From: Coptis chinensis
Taxonomy: Eukaryota; Streptophyta; Magnoliopsida; Ranunculales; Ranunculaceae
Assembly (NCBI GenBank): GCA_015680905.1
Contig: CM027384.1
Span: 71,395,501-71,459,500, forward strand
Direction of reading: 5' to 3'
Length of the DNA stretch: 64,000 nt
This document shows, piece by piece, positions 56,903-64,000 of the stretch (its first letter is position 1; every line of letters starts with the position of its first letter). Below the pieces are notes generated by a model. That model did not search any database. It saw nothing but the letters and a program-made list of their open reading frames with translations, and had not been told where the DNA came from. Made by a program: the position numbers and the translations under genes.

Positions 56903-57525
56903 ATGCCAAACGCCATAGAAGCGGGAGCCGCTAGCAATGAACGGCCTGCGAGCAACAAAAATAGAAGCAGGAGCAGATCAACCCGACGATCTAAATCTCC
57001 AGGTCGGTCGAGGCACAACAGGAGACAACACTCCTCCGACCACGATGAGGACAAAGTAATCAACATGATTATAAACACCTCAAACGACGAAACCTCAAGT
57101 CGGGAGAAGCGCAGAAGAGTAGGAGTGCTTCAAGAGATCTACCATCTCTCACACAAAGCTGAAATGATCAACCCCACCAATCCACAAACAACAGCAACAA
57201 TTTCATTTACTGAAGAAGACCTAGACAAGGTGTGCCTACCCCACAATGATGCATTGGTAGTGCATGTAAAAATCAATGGGTGGACAGTCAAAAGAGTCCT
57301 CATCAATCCAGGCAGCTCGTGCGATATACTTTTCTACCAAACTTACAAGGATATGCACCTGCCAGACTCGGTGATGATAGAATCAAACGCACCAAAGATG
57401 TCCACATCGTTGAAGCCAAAGATGTCTCAAAGAGGCAAAATCCTCAAACATCCAACCTTCCAGCAACTGCATCAGACAAGCTCAAAGGAAAACAAGCTCA
57501 AACATAACCAGGAGAAAAAGTCAAT
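56903..57525 (+). pseudogene. Protease region of gypsy element 3 with Asp to Asn at the active site
   Basis: An Arg/Ser-rich linker is followed by SFTEEDLDKVCLPHNDALVV and KRVLINPGSSCDILFYQTYK. The retropepsin active site is normally D-T/S/P-G; here the codon at 57305-57307 is AAT (Asn), giving N-P-G. The frame is otherwise good to about 57400, then drifts. Confidence 0.75.
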
Positions 57526-59049
57526 TTGGGCACAACTGACGACCCAAAATTTGTCTACGTAGGGGCTGATTTAGACCCCAAGCTCAAGGAGCAACTTGTC
57601 AAGTTTCTATCTCTCAATAAAGATATTTTTGCTTGGTCGTATATCGATATGCCAGGAATTGACCCTCAGGTCGCTTGCCACAAGTTAAATGTAAATCCAA
57701 CTGTCAAGCCTATCAAACAACGACCTAGGAAATTAGCACTCAAGTTTCAAAAGGACATCAATGAAGAGATAGAAAAGCTAAAAAATGTTGGATTCATCAG
57801 AGAAGTTGAGTACTCGACCTGGCTAGCCAACATAGTAGCCGTTCCAAAGAAGAATTGTCAGGTACGACTTTGCATAGACTTCACCAACGTCAACAAGCAC
57901 TTCCCAAAGGACAGCTTCCCTTTACCAAGGATCGACATACTGGTAGATCAAACTTGCGGCCATGAGCTTTTGTCATTTATGGATGCATACAGTGGGTACA
58001 ACCAAATACTGCTTGCAGAAGAAGATCAGGAAAAGACATCCTTCATAACCGAGCAAGGTACGTTCTGCTACAACGTCCTACCATTCGGCTTGAAGAACGC
58101 AGGTACGACCTACCAAAAACTGGTCACCAAAATATTTAAAGACTTGCTAGGAGACACAATGGAAGTCTACATACACGACATGGTGGTCAAAAGCAAAAAG
58201 GCGGGCGATCACATCTCCCACCTACAAGAAGCTTTTGAACGACTTCGCCAAAACAAGATGAAGCTCAACCCAACCAAATGTGTATTCAGAGTAGCATCAG
58301 GAAAATTCTTAGGTTACCTCATTTCACAAAGACGCATTGAAGCAAACCTAGAACAGATACGGGCTCTCCTTGAAATACCAGAACCAACTACAAATCAACA
58401 AATCCACAAGTTATCTGGCATGGTTTCAGCCCTCAACAGGTTCATCTCAAGAGCATCTGACAAGTACAGACCATTCCTGCAAATACTCAAAAAGGAAGCA
58501 ACTTTCACTTGGACAGATGAGTGCCATAAAGCCTTCAACGACCTGAAAGCTTATTTATCAACTCCACCCGTCCTGTCCAAGCCAGAAGAAGGAGAAACAC
58601 TGGGGCTGTACCTTGCAACTACCGACTTTGCAATCAGCTCAGTTCTCTTTCGCGAACATGATGGAGTCGAAAAGCCGGTCTACTTCACCAGCAAGACGTT
58701 GGCAGATTCAGAAAAGCACTACTCTCCGATGGAAAAAACAAAGCTTTCATTACTCTACTCAGCTCGGAAGTTCCAACCTTACTTCCAATCTTACAACATC
58801 AAGGTCATCATAGATACACCCATCAAACAGGTATTGAGTTCTAACAATAAAACAGCCCGCATGGCCAAATGGGTTGAAGAACTCGGAGAACATCACATTG
58901 AGTTCGTTCCTAGAACGTCTCGAAAAGGTCAGGTCGTTGCTGATTTCTTAGCAGATTTCCCCATCGAAGATATCAACTGGGAGCCCGAGCCAGTCACTTC
59001 ACTCCATAAACAAGCCACCCCAGACACACGGCACTTCTACGTAGACTGA
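57526..59049 (+). pseudogene. Reverse transcriptase and RNase H of gypsy element 3, YIDD changed to YIHD
   Basis: A 507-codon frame. RT motifs: VACHKLNVNPTVKPIKQRPR, WLANIVAVPKK, VRLCIDFTNVNKHFPKDSFP, LLSFMDAYSGYNQI (first catalytic Asp present), LPFGLKNAGTTYQ, then YIHDMVV where YIDD is expected (CAC at 58174-58176). RNase H: FAISSVLFREHDGVEKPVYF, TSKTLADSEKHYSPMEK, FVPRTSRKGQVVADFLADFP. The frame is long and clean, yet loss of one of the two YxDD Asp residues would inactivate polymerisation. Confidence 0.9.
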
Positions 59050-59367
59050 GCATGCAACAACAATGGAAGCGGACTGGGGGCTGTGTTAACTTCACCAGAA
59101 GGAAGCCAGCAGCAAAAATTAATTAAGATCGATTTTGCAACGTCTAACAACGAAGCAGAATACGAAGCATTGATTATAGGACTCCGCATGGCACAACAGC
59201 TACAAGTCCCAAAACTTAAGGCTTACAACGACTCCCAGCTAATTGTCAAGCATATCACCAAAGAATATTTCACAAATGGAGCAAACCTGGCAAAGTACGC
59301 TCAGGTCGTGAATGACCTCATCAGATCGTTTAAAACGTTCTCATTGGAGCACATTCGGGGAAGATAA
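59050..59367 (+). pseudogene. Second RNase H of gypsy element 3
   Basis: HFYVD then TGA (59047-59049), then ACNNNGSGLGAVLTSPEG, TSNNEAEYEALIIGLRMAQQ, AYNDSQLIVKHI. This is the extra RNase H typical of Tat elements; the first Asp is just before the stop. Confidence 0.8.
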
Positions 59368-59699
59368 CGCACATCGCGATCCTAGCTTTCTTAGCTTCAA
59401 AGATACAAGAGGTCTGCCCCACCACAGTCTACATTGACATCCTGGAAAGACCCGCTTACCAAAAAGAAAATGTCAATAGCCTCACTGATTTCCAACCCTC
59501 ATCAGTAGAAGAGATCAATCAATCTTGAATAGGCCCATTTCTCAAGTTCATCTTACATGGCGAACTTCCATCAGAAACAAAGAATGCTCGTGCAATACAA
59601 TTCCGAGCCCCAAGATACATAGTAATCAATGGATGATTATTCTACAAATCTACATAAGGGCCCCACCTAAGGTGCATAACTCCACGCGAAGGCTAGCTT

Positions 59700-60711
59700 A
59701 TTTTTGACCAAATCCACAAAGGTGAATGCGGCAACCATGCAGGCGCACGATCTCTAGCACATAAAGCAATAGCCCAAGGATATTATTGGTCAGGCATGCA
59801 TATAGAGGCAAAAAGGTACGTTCTTAAATGCCTCCAATGTCAAATATTTGGTCACAACCACCTAAGTCCAGCTAGGGAATTGATCAACGTAGCCAGCCCA
59901 TGGCCTTTCCACATGTGGGGGCTAGACATCATGGGACCGTTCATCCCACAAAAGAAAACAGGTCTCAAATACGTCCTAGCAGCCACTGATTACTTCACCA
60001 AATGGGTTAAACCAATCCCACTAGTCCAAGTCAAGGAAGTTAACGTCATCAACTTCATTTGGACCAATATCATCACAAGATTTGGTCTACCCCACACCCT
60101 TGTCATGGACAACGGAACCCAATTTGCGGGCACACAAGTCAAGGCTTTTCTACAAAAATAGTGCATCACTCAAGCATTTTCTACACCTAGATATGCAAAA
60201 AGCAATGGCCAAGCAGAGGCCACAAACAAGGCAATCAAAGAAAACCTCCAGAAGAAGTTGGAAAGCAACAAAAGCCAATGGCCAGAGCAGCTCGAGAATA
60301 TTCTATGGGCATACAGAACAACAGGCAGCCAGTACTAATAAGTCTCCATTCACACTTTGCTTTGGAACAGAAGCAGTAATACCATCAGAACTCACATTCA
60401 CAACCACACGTTATGACATAGTCGAGTCAGGAGTCAATGACAGTATCTGGGCAAAAGAAGTTGATCTCCTAAAGGAACGAAGAGAAACAGCCGCAATATC
60501 CCTAGCTCGGTACCACCAAACAATCCAACGATCTTACAACAAGAAGGTCGTCCAAAGATCTTTTCAAGCCGGGGACCTAGTCCTCCAAAAGACACTAACT
60601 CCAGCCAAACTCGATCCAACATGGGAAGGCCCATACATTGTTGACAAAGTTGTTGGAAATGGCGCATATTGGATCAAAACTCAGCTCGGTGATATGCTTC
60701 CCCGACCTTAG
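59700..60711 (+). pseudogene. Integrase of gypsy element 3
   Basis: Zinc-finger remnants (KGECGNHAG with CLQCQIFG) precede SPWPFHMWGLDIMGPF, VLAATDYFTKW (Asp), MDNGTQFAGTQVK (Asp) and, after a TAG at 60159-60161 and in the same frame, SNGQAEATNKAI (Glu). The C-terminal part (LARYHQTIQRSYNKKVVQRS, DPTWEGPYIVDKV) is in another frame ending at 60711. DDE residues are all present; stop and shift break the protein. Confidence 0.83.
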
Positions 60712-60719
60712 AATATAGC

Positions 60720-61604
60720 TCTCCTAAAGGGATTTTATCAATAAGTTTTTCTTTTGCGCTCTCCAAATACATTAGTCAATATAAGTAAAGTTTCATCAAC
60801 ATTTCAAGTACTGATGTCATTTTTGCATTACATAAGTACAATGCATCTCACTGCGCAACCCGACCTACGTCATCACAATGCCAGGTCGTACATCAAAGGC
60901 GGAGTTTACAATGACTCAACAACAATCACGTAGTGGTTATATTTCAATCAATTCAAATAAGGTCCCCTAAAAGGACCCTAAATCAACTTAACACCAACAC
61001 CAGGGTTAAGTATGATTTAATTGTAATTGCCACTCAAAGGCTAATTATCAGACAAATACAATCCAGAGGACCCCCCAAAAGGACCCCAAGTCAACTTACA
61101 ACCTCACAAAAGGGTTAAGTTAGACTCAAATATAATGATCACTCAAAGGCTAATTATATCAATCAGAAGTTCCCCCAAAAGGAACGAATCAGGGCGTACA
61201 CCGTACCTAGGGACAAGACGAAGCCTAGGTACCAACTATGCAAATATATCAGGTCGTACACAAACACTATACGACCTATAACAAATCTGACAATCTAGCA
61301 AAGTCAAGCAATTCATCAGTACGACTACGATGCAACACATGTCGTCCAGCAACAAATCAAAAGCAACAGAGCAATCACATGCAAACTTTAAGCAAAATTC
61401 CAACAAGTAAGTAATTTAAGTATTGCTAATTACATACAATTTCGGTTAGATACATGAGGCCCCCAGGTTATCCCAAGAAAACAACCTTAGTATCCCCATC
61501 ATAAAAATATGAAGTGTATCAGTATCAGTATCAACTCGAGCAAAAAGAGAATATTATTCAAACACTTCAACCACACCACAAACATCAATCAAACAAGAAG
61601 AGGC
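60720..61604. repeat. 3' region of gypsy element 3 with tandem repeats
   Basis: 60955-61190 contains about two and a half diverged copies of a unit near 120 bp (AAAAGGACCC.AA.TCAACTTA.AACC...AGGGTTAAGT...CACTCAAAGGCTAATTAT). The rest has no coding signal but repeats the word CAGGTCGTAC. Confidence 0.7.
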
Positions 61605-63417
61605 TCAAACAACATATGTTACTTGATCAACATTCAAAGGCTCCAAGGGCCCACCCTCTTCACCCACCGAGCCACTAGCTAGATCAGCAATAACTTCAAA
61701 AACATCAGAGACAACAACAATAGGAGGCACAACTGGAGGAACTGCTAGAGTAGAACCTAGGTCGGTTGGCAGGTCAGATCGTCTAGCAATATCTATGCCA
61801 GTATCTTCAACAGACACTGTTGCAGCCCACTTTCAACTGCCATCTTCAGGAGCTCATACCTATGATCTAGCTCCAGATAATCATCTACTAGAACGTAGGT
61901 ATCTCCGCTCTCCACCAAATCAATTAGTTTATTATATTCAGCTTCAGCTCGTTCAGCAACGGACCGTAACTTCTTGCACTCGGCAGCCCATTGTTGAACC
62001 TCTAACTTTGCAGAGTCAATAGAGGGTTGCAAGAAAGCTACTTTCCCACCCAACTCTTGCACCTGAGCCCTCAGCCATGCAACCTCAGCCTTCTCCACTT
62101 GCTGCTCGGCCACTAGCCTGCTGCAAGTTTGTCTGCTGGCATCCAGCTCCTTCTTGTAATGATCAGAAATAGAAGCCATCTCCTTCAGCTTCTTGTACAT
62201 TGCCAGAACCTAACAAACAAGAAAACAAATATAGATATCAGATTGGATCAAAATCGACAAATCCTAAAAGAAGCAAGCTCAGAACGGAAGAACACTCACA
62301 TAGCACAAAGACCGGTCCATCTCCAGCAAGTTCACTTCCAGACCGTTATTATCTAGCTTACGCATATCCCCATCAAGCGCAATACTCTCCAGCAATCCCC
62401 ACCAACCAACTTAGACTTAAAGCTACAGTCACCATTCTCCACAAACTTCTTCAGCCCACTAACAGGGTCTTAATACATAACCAGCCTGTCCAGAACAGCA
62501 CTTTCACTCTTCTTACTTGGGTCCATACTTCTTGACCCCTTGCACTGTTCAATAACAGGCTCGGCCTCATAAACTTTCTTTTTTCCACGGGCCTCAGCCA
62601 CCCCATTATCAGCAGCCAAATCAATTAGGTTCATCTTCTTCAGATGAATCCGACTTGAAGATGTATGACCCTCATCAGTACTAGGTCGTTCCTCAGACTT
62701 AGTTCGGGCCCTCTTAGCCCCCTCCAACTCAACCACTTCGAAACGCCTCTTCAGATTAGGCTTCCGGAATGAAGTAGGAGCATCACCCTCCCACCAAAGA
62801 CTTCCAACACCGCGATCTCGGAAGAGAAGCAAGTAGACGAAACGATCGCATCACCGAGGAGAAGCGGTTGGATGCTGGCGTGCCACATCCCTTGCTTTCG
62901 AGAACATTGACGCTAAAGCGATTCATTTCAACTCGAATGTTGTGATGACAAACGATTTGCGCCACCTAACTTGAGGCGTCCCGGATTGCGTCACTCCTCC
63001 GGCCATCCTCACCGCCTAAAAGCGGTGTTCAATAGATCCTCCCGGCCCGGCCAGCCCAGAGCGGCTATCACCAAAGACCTCCTCCACTTTTCCCCGTAAA
63101 GCGGATGCTTTCTTTTGACTCTCCCTCTCCATGGCAGATTTCGAGCTAGAATCAGAGATAACAACCGCAGCTTTGCGAGCTCTCGCCTTTTGCTCCAACC
63201 TCTTACGGTTGATCTTCTCTCCTCCGCACCTCTTAAAATAATATGCAACCTCCCCTAACAACAGTTGTTTCTCCTCCAAGCTCAAACAAGCAAATCTTTC
63301 AATAACACTGGCCTTAGCCCGATTTTCAATCTCCAAATTATGATATACCATACACACATTACGACCTAAAACTAACGACCTACCAGGCAACTTTATAGCC
63401 CGATTTTCAATCTCCAA
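61605..63417 (-). pseudogene. Antisense ORF region of gypsy element 3
   Basis: Several minus-strand frames in a row: 63417-63009 (basic, Lys/Arg-rich, SLEEKQLLLGEVAYYFKRCG), 62832-62470 (acidic/basic, KRRFEVVELEGAKRARTKSE), 62200-61793 (coiled coil, QVEKAEVAWLRAQVQELGGK and AERAEAEYNKLIDLVESGDT) and 61817-61605 (Val/Pro-rich tail, PPVVPPIVVVSDVFEVIADL). The order charged region, coiled coil, then Pro/Val/Ala-rich C terminus parallels the antisense ORF of element 1 at 15280-17834 though the sequences differ. Function unknown; the conserved gypsy-type domain itself is not evident. Confidence 0.55.
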
Positions 63418-63454
63418 ACTAGGAGGTTAATATCTACCCGCAGCCAACAACAAC

Positions 63455-64000
63455 TGATAAGCACCCAAAACTGTAATATTAAACCCCGAGAGACATAGCA
63501 TTTTGGTCGATTATGTGTTTAATAATCATGTAATAATTATATTTTCGTGACTTGCAGGTTTCGCGAATTAAAATGAATATAGTGATAAAACATGCATCGG
63601 AAGTCACAGAATACGGGAATATTTGGAGTCTCCCACTCGATCCCCCGTGAAGCCGAAGTTTCCAAAAAAGCGTAACCGGTCGCGGGCCCACATATATAAA
63701 GAAGCAGGAAACTTCCAAAGCTCAAATCGGATAAATCTAGGTGCCGACGTTGGCTAGTGATTTCGCTGCAACTGAGAATATGGGAATATTTGGAATTCCC
63801 ACTCAATCCCCGCGTGAAGCCCAACAAAGCGACTAGAGTCGAAGTTTCCAAAAAGAACGTAACTAGTGCGCGAGAACCGCCCACATATAAAAAAGGTGAA
63901 ACTTCCAAGCTCAAATCGGATAAATCTAGGTGCCGCATTGGCTAGTAAAGTTTGCCATAGCGACGAGGCGGCGAATTTAACTCGCCAGGACAAAAAGTCG
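63455..64000 (+). repeat. Start of an LTR related to the one at 43913-50524, plus orientation
   Basis: TGATAAGCACCCAAAACTGT..TTAAACCCCG.GAGACRTA.CATTT.GGT..ATTATGTGTTTAATAATCATG matches the inverse of 50410-50524. It carries a tandem duplication of about 170-190 bp (63595-63770 and 63771-63960), each copy with a TATA-like CACATATATAAAG / CACATATAAAAAAG and CAAATCGGATAAATCTAGGTGCCG. It runs off the window end. Confidence 0.6.

Larger units (their letters stand above)
55151..63454 (+). mobile_element. Gypsy element 3: degenerate Tat-like Ty3/gypsy element with antisense ORF
   Basis: Order: 5' LTR, tRNA-Lys-type PBS, gag, protease, RT, two RNase H regions, integrase, a repeat-rich 3' region and minus-strand frames. 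The right limit is set only by the start of another LTR at 63455; a 3' LTR of its own is not seen, so it is truncated or continues outside. Codon use and motifs differ clearly from element 1, so it is another family of the same lineage. Confidence 0.75.

Overview
The window looks like repeat-rich nuclear DNA of a flowering plant, probably a eudicot. The evidence is plant-specific gene families (plant mTERF, zf-XS/XS, MYB/SANT-like, BEE/CIB-type bHLH, subtilase), a plant-type nuclear tRNA-Lys(UUU), a CCCTAAA telomere-type motif, and Ty3/gypsy elements of the Tat/Ogre/Retand type with two RNase H regions and an antisense ORF. Only two protein genes look like real host genes: an intronless mTERF gene (26745-27911, +) and a three-exon zf-XS/XS gene (35351-40736, +), which carries a 1-nt frameshift inside an 84-bp coding repeat. 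A partial minus-strand plant gene at the left edge has a stop codon at a conserved Trp.

Layout. 1-3020: edge gene, tRNA-Lys, and minus-strand scraps of a subtilase and a DUF295-like gene. 3029-19950 and 20072-26161: two copies of one large terminal-inverted-repeat DNA transposon family, each with a perfect 8-bp target duplication (TATAAATA and TTTAAAAA). They share a left end, a 222-bp tandem array and a right arm, but carry unrelated payloads. Copy A holds broken bHLH and probable ARIADNE gene pieces; this is the pattern of a gene-fragment-capturing (Pack-type) transposon. Copy A was later invaded by hAT-like elements, one of which was split by a young 9.4-kb gypsy element (8990-18345). 26170-42680: the gene-bearing part (mTERF, a SANT-like pseudogene interrupted by a hAT element, the XS gene). 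42690-64000: nested retrotransposons: a LINE fragment, a minus-strand LTR split by a gypsy deletion derivative (44483-49467), minus-strand retrotransposon ORFs, a third degenerate gypsy (about 55151 to past 62800), and the start of a further LTR.

How things relate. The gypsy primer-binding sites match the 3' end of tRNA-Lys, and a tRNA-Lys(UUU) gene lies in the same window. The hAT-like copies at 24246 and 32752 are one family. The hAT insertions in both TIR elements hit the same GTTAGAAC motif of the repeated right arm. No autonomous transposase for the TIR family is visible. Coordinates of degenerate pieces are approximate; domain names come from recognising motifs by eye, with no database search.
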